Shown here: piece by piece, positions 35,967 through 47,479 of the stretch
Numbering within the stretch: the first letter of the stretch is position 1
How the letters are laid out: each line of letters opens with the position of its first letter
Assembly (NCBI RefSeq): GCF_011075055.1
Contig: NC_058139.1
Location: 16,017,584 to 16,081,583, forward strand
Source of the DNA: Mangifera indica
Taxonomy: Eukaryota; Streptophyta; Magnoliopsida; Sapindales; Anacardiaceae
Reading direction: 5' to 3'
Length of the DNA stretch: 64,000 bases
Notes under the pieces: model-generated
What the model was told of the DNA's origin: nothing
The model's database searches: none
The model's input: only the letters and a program-made list of their open reading frames with translations
Translations under genes and position numbers: made by a program

Positions 35967-37805
35967 TGTGAAGTTAGATACCTTAAAGTCAATTGATTTG
36001 ACATTTATAATTATAATTTATCTCATTAATTAATAAAAGGATCTATAATTATTTAGCTGATATGTTTGTCTATTATATGATTATGCAAGTAACTTGGCCT
36101 TAAAATAGTAGAATTGTGATTAAGGGATCAGATAACTGATCATAGGAATCCTATGCACACATTAGGTGACCATTCTAGAAATGTCCATAATGCCAATATT
36201 ACAATGACCAAGGGCACATGTAATAGTGATAAGATTGTTATAGTGTTGAGCGATCCTATTGAAAGATAGTGATAGTTCTCACGTGTTAAAACTATTTACT
36301 AATAGCTTGGTATAACATATAGGTACATGTTGTAGGCATATTCATTGGATTGACCTAACAAAGGATATCCATATGGATGGTTGTTCTAGTGTTTATAGAA
36401 TAAATCCTTTAAACACCATAGGTGTATGTGATCTTTTAACTTGAGGTTATCAGATTATCTCGTATAAAGATCGGTATGGTTTAACACTATCTAACATATC
36501 ACCATAATAGGGATATCATAAAGGTAGTGAACAACCATATCGAGAGATATATGGAGCCTAGAGTTGATCATTAAAGGATTCGTCACTCTTAAGTGTAGAA
36601 GAAGATATCTCATATGCGAATGCTGAAAGACATTCATGATTGTATAAATTTATGGTCATAATGGGATGAGGTTGTAGCCTAATCTATTTAAGTCATTAAT
36701 GTGTATTAGCTCATATTGAGAAATTACTGAGATAGACACACTTTTATGTCATAACCTTGAGATATATCAATTGACAAAATGATTGAATTGCAAATAACTA
36801 TAATGTTATAAAAAGCTTATAGAGATGTTCACTGACACTTTATTGTTTGGGTAGCCATGATGCTTTACTAAAGGTGAATCTTGGTCTATATATAAATTTG
36901 ACCCAAATTCAGACACTACTAATTTGATAAAGAGTTTATGGTCATATATATTAAAAGGTTGATACAAACCAAAAGACAAGGATTGTTTGACTATAATCCT
37001 AAGATCATGGAAAGAGAGAAATGTATAAATGTGTTTTGATTGGAATAATTTGGTGTGCATGGTGCCACATGGCATCGTGCATATGCATTGCGTGGTTTCG
37101 GCTGGATTTACTTAGAAGTTTAACTAAGCAAAGCCAAATGATGAATGCAAGTCAATTGGCTAAGTTAATTCATAGGTAAGGTGTTTTAGTTAAACAAGGA
37201 TTCTTCAAAGTCATTGTTTGATAGAAAGTTTAGTTAAGTTGGAATCCTAATTAATTAGGATTCTTAAACATTAAAATTTTTAATAAATTAAGAGTCTTAA
37301 TTTAAAAAGAACTTTTAGACGCTTGTCACCTATGTAGTTAGAGTCATAACTAACTTAAGATTTATGCATATCTTATAAGTAAAGGTGTTTAGTTTGAGTC
37401 AAATTTAAAAAAAAAAACATAACAATCCAAAATACATGCATCCTAAACACACATCTCTATATTTAGAATCATGTTGACATAAGCTTAGATTGTGGTGATC
37501 TAATTTCCAAGATCCAATTGACAGAAGCCCTAACAGTCTTCTTTTTGGATTATCTCATATTCATGCTTTGCTTAGATACTAAGACACCACCTTAAAAGAG
37601 GTTAGATAGCAATATTGGCATAGTCATATGAAGTCTTGAAGGAGTCAACAACACATGTGTAATTTCTAAACAATCTATGTGTGTTAAACATGTTTGTGAA
37701 TCTATGTATTAAAATGGGTATCGTGGATGGGTTTTAAGATCTTTGATAATTTTAAAATTTTTAATTTCCCTATGCTACCAATTAATGACATCTTAAAACC
37801 CTATA
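35967..37805 (+). repeat. C7 3' LTR
   Basis: Follows CAAGTGAGAGAT, a purine-rich tract typical of this copia group. Begins TGTGAAGTTAG and ends AAAACCCTATA. It lies tail to tail with the S6 LTR, separated only by the 5-bp TSD. Confidence 0.88.
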
Positions 37806-39536
37806 TTCAAGACACTAATAACTAACAGTGCAATAGAATTTAAAAATCAAACAAGTCTAAAAAAACCCTAACTAGAATACCCGTTTTATACATAAATTCA
37901 TGAACATATAAAACATACATAGGTGTTTTAGATTTATACTTACGTTGATGACTCCTCCAAATCTTCACGTGGTTTGAGACTGAATGTCTTCTAAACCTCA
38001 AAAGGTGATGCCTTGGTATCCACATGATACATGAACACAAGTAAAGGAAATTCAAGAGAAGAAACTATTAGGGCTCTTAATTGGACTCTCAGTGTTAAAG
38101 GGAGAGAAAGAAAATAGAGGAACGATATTGGGTTTCACTTTGTGTATATTGTGTTTGTTCCAAAAAAATTTATGTCTTTTATTTCAAATGTGCAGATGTC
38201 CAAGCATAATTAGAATTCCAAGCGTGCACGACAACCTCAACACATATGCATGATTGACATGTAATATGCCCAACCAATATGTTTCACTTGCATGGCTGGC
38301 ATACTTAAGTATGCCTATAAACAAGCTTCAATACTTGTACGACATCACGCATTTGCATGCTTAACCGATAAACTTTATTTCATGATATCAATTGGTATCA
38401 TGTTTTTACGTGGTCGACATCATCATACGAAGTGCACAAGTGGCACTTGGTCAATGAATAGTCCAACCTATTAGGCAAACTCAATCCATTTGTGATCTCT
38501 TTCTCAATCGTGAACACCAGGATTGTAAACAAACAATCTACTCCTTTGAATTAGATTCGACTTTTTATGCTTAAGACCTATAAGCTTTTCATCAAATCGG
38601 TGGTGTTCAAATTTAGGGTGAATCTGGATATTGACCAAGATTGGCCTCTAGTAAAACATCATGGCCACCTGGATGATATAGTGTCAGTGGGCATCTCTTA
38701 AAGTTTTACAACATCATAGTTATATGCAATTTAATCCTTTCGTCAACCAATATCTCTCGAGATTTAGATGTAGAAATGTGTTTATTTCAGTGATTCCTCA
38801 ATATGAACTGACACACATTAATGACTAGCATGGATTAGGTTACAACTGCATCCCATATGGCTACAAATTCAAACATTCATAAATGTCTTTTAGTAATCTA
38901 ATGTGAGATATCTTCTCTTGTGTTAAGAAGTGACAAATCATTTATTGATCTACCATAGTCTTTATGTATCTCACAATATGGTTGATTACCTTAATTATGG
39001 TAGCACATTAGATAACATCAAACCATATTGATCCTTACACGAGATAGTTTGGTGACCTCAAGTCAAAGGATCATATGCATCCACGTTATTTAGAAGATTT
39101 ATTCTATAGACATTGGAACAATCATTCATATGGATATCCTCTAGTTGGGTCAATCTAATGAACACATTTATAATATGCACTTATGTGTTGCACGAAGCTA
39201 TCTATAAAAGCTTTGACATATAAGAACTATCACCACTTTAGGTGGGGTCACTTAACACTATGATAATTCTATCATTATTACACATACCTTCCATTCATTA
39301 CAATGTTGGGATTATGGACATTCTTAGAATACCCTCTCAATGCATGCATAGGGTTTTTATGATCAGTTATCTGATCTTATTGTCTTAGTTTTACCATTCC
39401 AAAGACATGTTATTTGTACAATCTAAAAATAGTCAACATATGAATTAAATAACAACTAATTCTTTTATTAATTATTAATATAAAATTACATCCATAAATG
39501 TCAAAATCGGTTGGCTCTAGGGCGCTTACCCTAACA

Positions 39537-41065
39537 GTGATAAACTCGTTGAAAACTGGGAGGTTTTCTAGAGTTTTTGTCGTAAAAAAAAACTGAAAAA
39601 ATTGAAATTGGAATTTAAAGCATAAAGTATGGTTGGACCAATTTTAAGTCCAACCATGACTATTTCATGATGCCTTGTAACCATGAAAGTGACATGGTTG
39701 GACAAATATTTATCCATCCATGCCTCTCTTAGTGCCTTGGCACCATGTGATTTTCATGGCTAGACAAAAAATTAGTCTAGTCATGCCTCTCTCTTGGTGT
39801 TTTGCATAGCTAGATCAATTTTTATCCAACCATGATTTATCCTTAATGTTAGCCACCTTGGTTTTTCCAGTTATGCTTAAGCTGTAACTTTAGTTGTGTA
39901 ACATTCTAGAATTTTGGTAAATTTCATATGCATGGATGTCATACCTATATGCCTAACAAAGTTAAAAAGTATGGTTTACTTATGTTTTGTCAAATTTAGA
40001 GTGAATTAAGATTTTCTTGTGCTTTAGGGATTGAATTACAATTTTGTAAAACATTACGGACCAAAAGTAATTTAACACTTAAGATAATAATAATTAAAAT
40101 TTTAATTTTTAATTGGTATGTATATTTATAGAGGTATAAATGCATGGTACCCAATACATAGTTTTATATTTTATTTTATTTTTTGATTTTTGGGTTGTAA
40201 TTCTTAAATAAGGTATGTGCACCATTATCCCCTTTCTTCCTATTAGGTTGTTTTTATTTTTTTAGAATTTAGTAACTAGGAAATAAAGACATATAATAAT
40301 TGAAGACTAAACTCAAAAGGACAAGCTCAAAGACTCAAGGATGAAGATTCACCTAAGTTGATTAGTTAAACTCTTCTTGGCTCGAGGGGCTTGACATTAG
40401 TTATAGTTGTGTGCTAGCAAGTTTTATTTTACATTGTAGAATGTATGTGTAGGATTTATATTGCAAATATTACCTAATATATGACTAAAATTTGATGAGG
40501 CTAACTAATAAAACCCTCAAATTAATTATTAAGTCTAAGATTTAGTTGGTGTCTTCCAATATGATGCCCTAATTAAGCCCTTGTTTGTTAAAACCTTATT
40601 CATCAAAACGATGAGTACACTTTTACCAGGTGGAAAATTAGGTGATGATTTTGTTTGTTCATCAGAGTGAAGGTAAAGAATGTTAGAGGCATAAGTAAGA
40701 AATGTATTCGTTGATGTAAGAAGATTAGAGTATCCATCATACTAATATCGAGATTCACATTTGAGGTCACATAATTTGTTGGGTAACACCTGGTTTGAGA
40801 TTATAGGCTTTTGATGATTAATTTGAAATTTACCTATTCTATTAATTCAAACTTATTTGCCAAAGTGTAGGGGAGAATTAATGCGATAACATCTTGGTCC
40901 TCTAGAAAGTTCACTAGAACTTTTCTAGTTTAATAGTAATGGTTATTGACATAAGGAAAATAGTGAGAGCATTTTAATTGTTAAATCTATAATTAAAATA
41001 AATATTAATAATTAAATAAAATTACTAATTCTTTTATTTGTAAATTGTAGATCATTTATTCACAA
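39537..41065 (+). other. C4 leader, second part
   Basis: Starts with GTGAT, the right S6 duplication, and resumes the C4 leader. The last kilobase (about 39990-41060) matches the C2 and C7 leaders. The first 400 bp are unique to C4 and include the tandem repeat at 39630-39843. No gene. Confidence 0.75.
39630..39843 (+). repeat. four tandem hairpin-like repeats in the C4 leader
   Basis: Units start at 39630, 39695, 39757 and 39807 (65, 62, 50 and about 37 bp). Each begins TGGTTGGAC or a close variant and then has a GTCCAACCATG-like complement, so each can fold as a short stem-loop. Not seen in C2 or C7. Confidence 0.75.
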
Positions 41066-41950
41066 TGTCAAACCCAACGTATTGATCAACTCTCGAAAAG
41101 GAAAATAAGCTTACTAGAAGCAACTTTATTGATTGGTAGAAAAATCTTCGGATTATTCTATGTCAGAAGAGAAGGTTATATATCCTTAAGGGGTCATTGC
41201 CTCTTGAGCCTAATCTCGACCTAAGAGCAAAAAGATACTTTTAATAAGTATCTTTATGACTTTTTGGAAGTATAGTGCCTTATGTTGACTTTCATGTCAC
41301 TTGAGCTTTAAAACCAACATGAAGAAGTGAATACGTGATCCATACTTATACACCTTCGAGAGTTATATGACATTCATGCTAGTGCTAAACAATATGAGGT
41401 GTCAAGTGTGCTATTTGATTGCAAACTTTTTGAAGGAGGACAAGTTGGCCCTCATTTGGTCAAGATGATTGGTTACACTGAGTGGTTAGTGAGCTCGAGC
41501 TTTATCTTAGATAATGAAATTACCATTAACCTAGTGTTGAAATCCCTCCCTAAATCATGGGCTAATTTCATTATGAATTTTAACCTAAACAAACAGGAGA
41601 AAACCTTTAAAAAGTTGAAGTATATACTTAGGCAAATTAAACAAGAAGTAAAAAAAGTTAACTTTGACTAATCTACTTGTGGTTGAAGCCCAAGTATCAA
41701 AAGTCAAGGCTAAGGGGAAAGGCAAGACTAATGTTAAGCCTAAGCCTAAATCGAAGAAGAAACCAAATATTGCTAGTTACCCTATAAGTGGTGTAGGGAA
41801 GGGAAAAGTTGTCTACTTCTATTGTGGCAAGATAAGTTATAGAAGGAGACATTGCAATGCCTTCATAGAGAACAAGAAGAAGAAGATAGATAAAATCTTT
41901 ACTTTAAGTATGTTTAACACTGAGATAAACTATTCTTTTTCTTCATCCTA
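41066..41950 (+). pseudogene. C4 gag (copia)
   Basis: Opens at 41066 with MSNPTY, then LEKENKLTRSNFID. After stops, 41399-41671 gives LFDCKLFEGGQVGPHLVKMI, ILDNEITINLVLKSLPKSWA and QEKTFKKLKYILRQIKQEVK, the copia capsid region. A one-base shift leads to 41664-41951, with a lysine-rich basic stretch and the knuckle YFYCGKISYRRRHC. Its first Cys and its His are both Tyr, so zinc binding is lost. It is followed directly by the protease. Confidence 0.85.
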
Positions 41951-42423
41951 GGTTATAGACATAGGATGTGGTTCTTATATTTGTTCTGATATATAGGAAC
42001 TACGACAGAGTAAATTGCTTGCCAAAGGAGAGGTTGACCAACGTGTTAGAAATGGAGCATGTGTTATTACATTACCCATAAATGTTTATTATCTTAGGTT
42101 ACCTACCAACCTTTTATCTCTAGAAACCTAATTTCTATGTCTATTTTGGATAAAGAGGAATATTTGTTTTCTATTGCTAGTGGTATTATAACCATTTTCA
42201 TAAATAATATTCTCTATAGAATAGTTGAATTGCATAATAGTTTATATATTAATATAGAATTATCTAAATACCACATATCTATGGCATTGTAAGCTAGACC
42301 ACATAGAACCGAAATGTATATCAAGACTTCTTAAACAAACAATCTTACAATCATTTGACTTTTAAAATGATGAATGCAAATCATGCCTATTAGGTAAGAT
42401 GACCAAAACACCCTTCACTAGTC
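41951..42423 (+). pseudogene. C4 protease and integrase N-terminus
   Basis: The protease site reads VIDIGCGSYICSD. The catalytic Asp (41958-41960) is kept but the following Thr/Ser is Ile. The integrase zinc motif is present as TYLWHCKLDHIEPK (about 42270-42310) and ECKSCLLGKMTKTPF (about 42375-42415). The gene is cut at 42423 by G8 and resumes at 50982 with HNEKATELLGI. The left G8 duplication, TAGTC, is 42419-42423. Confidence 0.85.
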
Positions 42424-43417
42424 TATAACATCCCTCTTCAGAAGTAGTACCCATCGAAAGAGAAATGTTACAAATTAATATCCAGAGCATGTATTTTTTT
42501 TAAATACTTTTAAATGAATGCATTATTAAAAGTGTTTAGAAATTATTCTAAGAAAACTGAAAATTTGGAAGCGAACAAAAGATGTATATATCTCATATGA
42601 AAACTCATCTGAAACATCTAAGATCATAGAGAAATCATATACCTGTCCCTAGATACAACTATACAACTATCTAAATAGGGCCAAAACTCAACAGTATCAT
42701 ATGTATGTAACAAAAACCATAGGTAACCAGCCCTGGCCTAAGTCTATCTTCGCTGACCTAACCCTGCCTCGTAGCTACCTCGATCACCAATACCTGTAAT
42801 CGTGAAAGAAAAGGAAGTGAGAGATAAGAACACTCAGTAAGGGGAAATAATTAAGTAAAATATCTCATTTCCTATTCTAATTCACTCTCGAGACTCAACC
42901 TTACATTATAACCTCCATAAAAAATCAAAGGGATAATCTAGTTCATTCTTTACTATTTGGGTCATATTATGTCCCATCTAGTGTCTATTTGATACTTTCT
43001 ATAAGCTAACTATAGGGATTTGACACTTTTCTAAGCTCGAGCTCCCTTCCTTTCTCTCATTACACCATTTTTGAATCTGAATTGTGCTATACTACAAGCA
43101 AACCCTACTGTGGGTCTATGTCCTACTACGGATGTGCCCTACTACGAGCGTTGTAATGTAAAGTGCCCCCTCATAATTCATAGCATGCATGCGTGCATTA
43201 TATCTTATTAATCTTACTTCCATATAAAACTATCCATAACTCACCAGACCATACTCTTAGGATGACCCTTGAATCTTGAGCCCCAAATTCCTTTTCTTAC
43301 TTTTCTTCTTCTTTTATTTTTTTCTCTTCTTTCTTTCCTTTCCTTTCTTTTTTTCATTTCCTTTTTCTCCTCCTTTTCTTTCTTTCTTTCCAAAAACTGT
43401 GAAATACTGTTCATGGG

Positions 43418-43985
43418 ACTGTTCATTTAGTAAGACAGTTTTTTTATTCATACAACTTAATAGTCCAAACAGTCTCAAATTCTTACAAGTTATATATTGT
43501 TAAAAAGTGGATTCAAAGAGATTTCCAACACATTATAATAGTACTCATGATTGATCCGATAAGGTAGTCGAAACATGGGATGAATTTAGTGGCAAAAACC
43601 TGTATTTCCTGTTTATTTGGGTAAAGCAGTCTTTTTGGTTCATACAACATTTAACAGTCCAAACGGTCTCCAATTCATACAAGCTATATATTTTTGAAAC
43701 AAGGATTCAAAGATATTTCCAACAAGTAATAATAGCACTCATGATTCATCAGATAAGGCAGCCAAAACATAGGATGAAATCAGTGGCAAAAAACTATCTT
43801 CACTGTTTATTTGGTATGGCAGTTTTTTTGTTCATGTAATTTAACAATTCAAACAGTCTCTAATTTATACAATCTATATATCATTAAAAGCAGGATTCAA
43901 AGAGCTTTCCAACAAGCTATAATAGTACTCATAATTCATCAGATAAGACAGCCAAAACATTGGACGAAATCAACGACAAAACTAT
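43418..43985 (-). repeat. three tandem units of about 190 bp in the G8 LTR
   Basis: Units start at 43418, 43608 and 43802, each with a CTGTTTATTTGG-like opening followed by a TTCATACAA region, an AAACGGTCTC-like region, GGATTCAAAGA and CAGATAAGG. The same three units are in the other LTR at 49711, 49901 and 50095, so the triplication predates insertion. Confidence 0.88.
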
Positions 43986-44488
43986 AAATATTATCCAACT
44001 CTCTACCATGAACAAAATCACACACATAGATACCCCAAATGGCAAAACAACATTTCTCAACTTCAAAATCATCATTTATAACATAGATCTAAAAAACCAA
44101 AAGCATAAAACATGAAACATATCAAGGATAATACCCCTTACCTTATTTCAAGCCAATCTTTGCCAAATTGGCTCCCTACACCTTAAATCAATACCAAAAC
44201 ACACTAACATCTTTATATAACATGCATCCAATATATATAAACATAGGAAAAGGGAAAAAGAAATAGATCTTTTGGTTACCAAAGCTCCAAAAATGTTTTC
44301 TCTTCTTTTCTTTCCTTACTTTTCTTTCAAACCCTTCAAATCATTCATTTTCTTTTAAAATAAAGAAAAAAAGCATGAAGGAGGCTATTTTTTCTAGAAG
44401 AGACGGAAAAATGATGGAAAAAGATAGAATTGCCTTTTTTTTTTTTGACTTTTCTCTCTTTATATGTATATATACATACGTTTTAATA

Positions 44489-44493
<5 letters not shown>

Positions 44494-44519
<26 letters not shown>
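44494..44519. repeat. (TA)n microsatellite in the G8 LTR
   Basis: An uninterrupted run of alternating A and T. The matching place in the other LTR has two runs (about 50785-50800 and 50816-50839), so length changed after insertion. Confidence 0.9.
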
Positions 44520-44587
44520 CTTTGTTTTCCTTTTGTAATTGCTTTGTATATAACACACACATATTTCAACATACACATTTAAAACTG

Positions 44588-45400
44588 ATCAGTTAGACAT
44601 CATTAATCATTTTCTAGGTCAACTCTAGCCCAAAGGATCGGGATAACACATCTCTCTCTCCTATCTCATCCAAGTGAAGAAGAGAATGACACCTTCTACC
44701 ATATAATGCCTCATAAGGTGTCATCTGAATAGTCATCTAGTAGCTATTATTATAATGCCTCATAAGGCAACATTTCTACCTATGTAGCTTTATGATCCAA
44801 GCAACAAGCTCTCAACATATCCTCTAAAATCTGATGAACCTTCTCTGTCTGACCATCTGTCTGAAGATGATAGGCTATACTAAATGCCAAATTAGTACCC
44901 GAGAATCTTTGGAGACTTTTCCAGAAAGTTGATACAAATCTCGTATCATGATCAGATACTATAGTCCTAGGTACCTCATGCAATCTAATAATCTCCTCAG
45001 TTGATCTATGGTAGTAGTATCTTTAATGGGTAGGAAATGAGTTGACTTGGTTAATCTATCCACAATTACCTAGTTAGCATTGCATCCATCTGAACCCTAG
45101 AGCGTCCACTGATAAAGTCCATGGAGATATGCTTATATTTCCATTTGGAATAGGTAGAGGCTGAAGCAATCCTGAAGGTCTCTGGTGTTCGGCCTTAATT
45201 TGCTGACAGGTGAGACATTTAATAATAAACTCACTTATATTCCTTTTCATGCCTGACCACCAAAAAAGTCTTTTTAAATCCTGATACATTTTTACACCCT
45301 TAGGGTAGGCAATGTAAAGAGAACTATGAGTCTCTGTAAGAATTCTCTGTCTCAATTCAGTTATTTGGGAAACATACACTTAATTTGTAAATTTGAGAAC
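44588..45400 (-). pseudogene. G8 integrase (Ty3/gypsy)
   Basis: Minus 45379-45074 reads YPKGVKMYQDLKRLFWWSGM, KRNISEFIIKCLTCQQIKAE and QRPSGLLQPLPIPNG. The CLTC zinc pair is kept, but one His ligand (IHPG in relatives) is Tyr. After frameshifts, minus 44983-44780 reads TIVSDHDTRFVSTFWKSLQR and YHLQTDGQTEKVHQILEDML, so the second Asp and the catalytic Glu remain. The first-Asp region (near 45100) is damaged. The C-terminal MTPYEALYG-type motif is traceable near 44700, then the sequence breaks into the LTR. Confidence 0.87.
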
Positions 45401-45639
45401 TCTATTTGATACCTAAAACTCTGTCTCAAGACCCTCTTGCACTTTTTGAATTTTTTGCAGACACTACTCATCTCTTGTCTGAGCCTCCCGAATCTTATCT
45501 ATGAGAGTAGGTTGAATCTCTAATCTGGCAAGGGCTCCACTCATAAGCTCAATCTACTCTCGATCCATATCTTTCTGAATTTCTCTCTGGATCGTCAATT
45601 GTGATATCATCACATTTCTACTGAGGGCATCTGTAACCA

Positions 45640-46870
45640 CTTTAGCCTTGCTTGGATGATAGTTAATATCATAGCCATAGTCTTTTACTAACTCAAGACA
45701 TTGCCTCTATCTCATATTTAACTCTTTCTAAGTGAAGAATATCTGAGGCTCTTATAGTTAGTATAAATATTACATCTTACCCTATACAAATAGTGTATCC
45801 AAATTTTCACTGCTACTAACTTTAAATCATGAGTAGGGTATCGAGTTTCGAATTCTTTCAACTGTCTTGAGGCATATGTTATCACTTTGCCTCGCTGCAT
45901 CAACACCGCTTCTAAACCACCGTGTGAGGCATCAATGTATAAATCGTACTCAACTCTCTCTTTTGGAAGTACTAACACAAGAGAAGTAGTCAATCTTCTT
46001 TTCAATTCCTAGAAGCTTGTCTCACAAGCATCTGACCACTGAAATAGCATTGCTTTCTTTGTGAGAGTTGTAAGAGGTCTAGCTAATCTGGCAAATCCTT
46101 CCACAAACCTCCAGCAATACCATGCCAAACCTAGGAAACTACGAACCTTCTTGATTGTTTTTGGTCTCTGCCATTCAATTATAGCCTTAATCTTATTGGG
46201 ATCCATGAATATACCCTTTACTGAAATCAAATGCATTAAAAAGGTAACTCTATCTAGCCAAAATTCACATTTCGAGAATTTGGCATACAGTTGTTTCTCT
46301 CTCAACCTTTGGAGGGTAAACCTCAAGTATTACTCATGCTCTTTTCAACAGCAAGAATACACTAAGATATCATCAATGAATACCACAATAAATTTATCCA
46401 AACAGTCGTGGAATACTAAGTTCATCAAATCCATAAATATCGCAGGGCTGTTTGTCAATCCGAATGACAATGCTACAAACTTAAACTGGCCATACCTCAT
46501 TCGAAAAGCTATCTTGGGTATATCCTTCTTTATCACTCTCACCTGGTGATAACTAGATCTCAAATTTATCTTGGAGAAGACTACGGATCCCCTTAAATAA
46601 GTCATCAATCCTGGGTAACAGATACTTGTTCTTAATTGTTACTTTCTTTAGCCCTCTATAATCAATGCACATCCTTATAGACCTGTCTTTCTTTTTCACA
46701 AATAGGATGAAAGCTCCCCAAGGACAATGACTCAGTCTGATAAAACCATGATCTAGTAACTCTTGAAGTTACTTATTTAATTCTTGTAACTCGACAGGGG
46801 CCATTCAGTAAGGTACTCTTGAAATAAGTGTTGTGTCTGGTGTCAACTCTATACTAAACTCAATCTCTTG
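45640..46870 (-). pseudogene. G8 reverse transcriptase-RNase H (Ty3/gypsy)
   Basis: Minus 46608-46345 reads [40 protein letters not shown] and [14 protein letters not shown]; the FIDD catalytic box is intact at 46369-46380. Minus 46326-46009 has [20 protein letters not shown] and [20 protein letters not shown]. RNase H (46005-45718) keeps YIDAS, but its catalytic Glu codon (45820-45822, in THDLKLVAV) is Lys. The next Asp (45757-45759, in YTNYKSL) is Asn, and four residues after VAV are deleted. A plus-strand frame of 162 codons over this gene (46061-46549) is an antisense shadow. Confidence 0.9.
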
Positions 46871-46959
46871 CTCGAGAGCTAATCTTGGTAGCTCACTCAA
46901 AAACACATCTGGAAACTCCCTATACCATTAGCGTCTCATCAATAGTTGAGTCTAACTTA

Positions 46960-47400
46960 ACCTTGCTCATTATATGAGCCAAATATCTAACATTTTACTG
47001 GTTTTCAACATACTGATCATTAAACTCCGGATATTACCCTCATCAAACTCGAATTGATCTCTAGAGTCCAAGTTAAATCTCATTTTCTTCTTTTTACAAT
47101 CAATCTTAGCTCCGTATCTCCCCAAAAAGTCTATCCCTAAAATCATGTCAAAATCTAGCATTTCGAACGCAATCAAGTCCACCAGTAACTGTCGACCTTG
47201 AATCATAATACTCTATCCTAGCAACATCATCTCACTAATAACTGACCTCCTATCAGGTAACTCGATCATAATCCTCTGGGCTATTCTGATGGGTTGTAAC
47301 TTTAACCTCTCAAGCAAACTATTGGCTACAAAACAATGAGTAGCCCTATAATTAACTAAAACATAAATAGGTCCGACCCATGACTACTGATAGGTTAGCC
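46960..47400 (-). pseudogene. G8 protease (retropepsin type)
   Basis: The active site, usually D-[ST]-G-A-T-H in this group, reads VNYRATHCFV; the Asp codon at 47351-47353 is Asn and the Gly is Arg. The C-terminal part (minus 47206-46970) is well preserved: VDLIAFEMLDFDMILGIDFL and RYGAKIDCKKKKM. A functional relative would cut Gag-Pol during particle maturation. This copy cannot. Confidence 0.87.
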
Positions 47401-47479
47401 TCTACTGAGCCCTAGGTGATCGTATAAACTCTAGCTATAGTTCCTCCTATAGGCTGCTAGTGCTCTACTCTCACTGGGG

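Larger units (their letters stand above)
28121..37805 (+). mobile_element. C7: copia element inserted in the S6 solo LTR
   Basis: LTRs 28121-30586 and 35967-37805, primer site 30588-30600, leader, gag, protease, integrase, RT, RNase H, purine tract. The flanks are TTCAT (28116-28120) and TTCAA (37806-37810), a probable TSD with one change. It is the most complete copia element here. The integrase keeps D, D and E and the RT keeps YIDD, but stops and frameshifts break every gene. Confidence 0.88.
28108..39536 (-). mobile_element. S6: solo copia LTR in reverse orientation, split by C7
   Basis: Consists of 28108-28120 and 37811-39536, about 1.74 kb when joined. On the minus strand it starts TGTTAGGGTAAGCGCCC at 39536 and ends near AAAACCCTAT at 28108. 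GTGAT flanks it exactly on both sides (28103-28107 and 39537-39541). No internal region is present, so it is a solo LTR left by LTR-LTR recombination. It belongs to the same broad LTR family as C4 and C7, with a different promoter-U5 part. It contains no gene. Confidence 0.85.
42424..44587 (-). repeat. G8 3' LTR
   Basis: Aligns with 48731-50900, with scattered substitutions. The part equivalent to 50901-50976 is missing. It includes a long pyrimidine-rich tract (about 43289-43392) that generates spurious frames on both strands. Confidence 0.9.

Noticed and set aside
43241..43503. Lys/Glu-rich and Phe-rich frames
   Set aside because: Translations of a pyrimidine-rich tract in the G8 LTR on its two strands.
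46061..46549. 162-codon plus-strand open frame
   Set aside because: It lies antisense over the G8 reverse transcriptase, whose motifs are unmistakable on the other strand.
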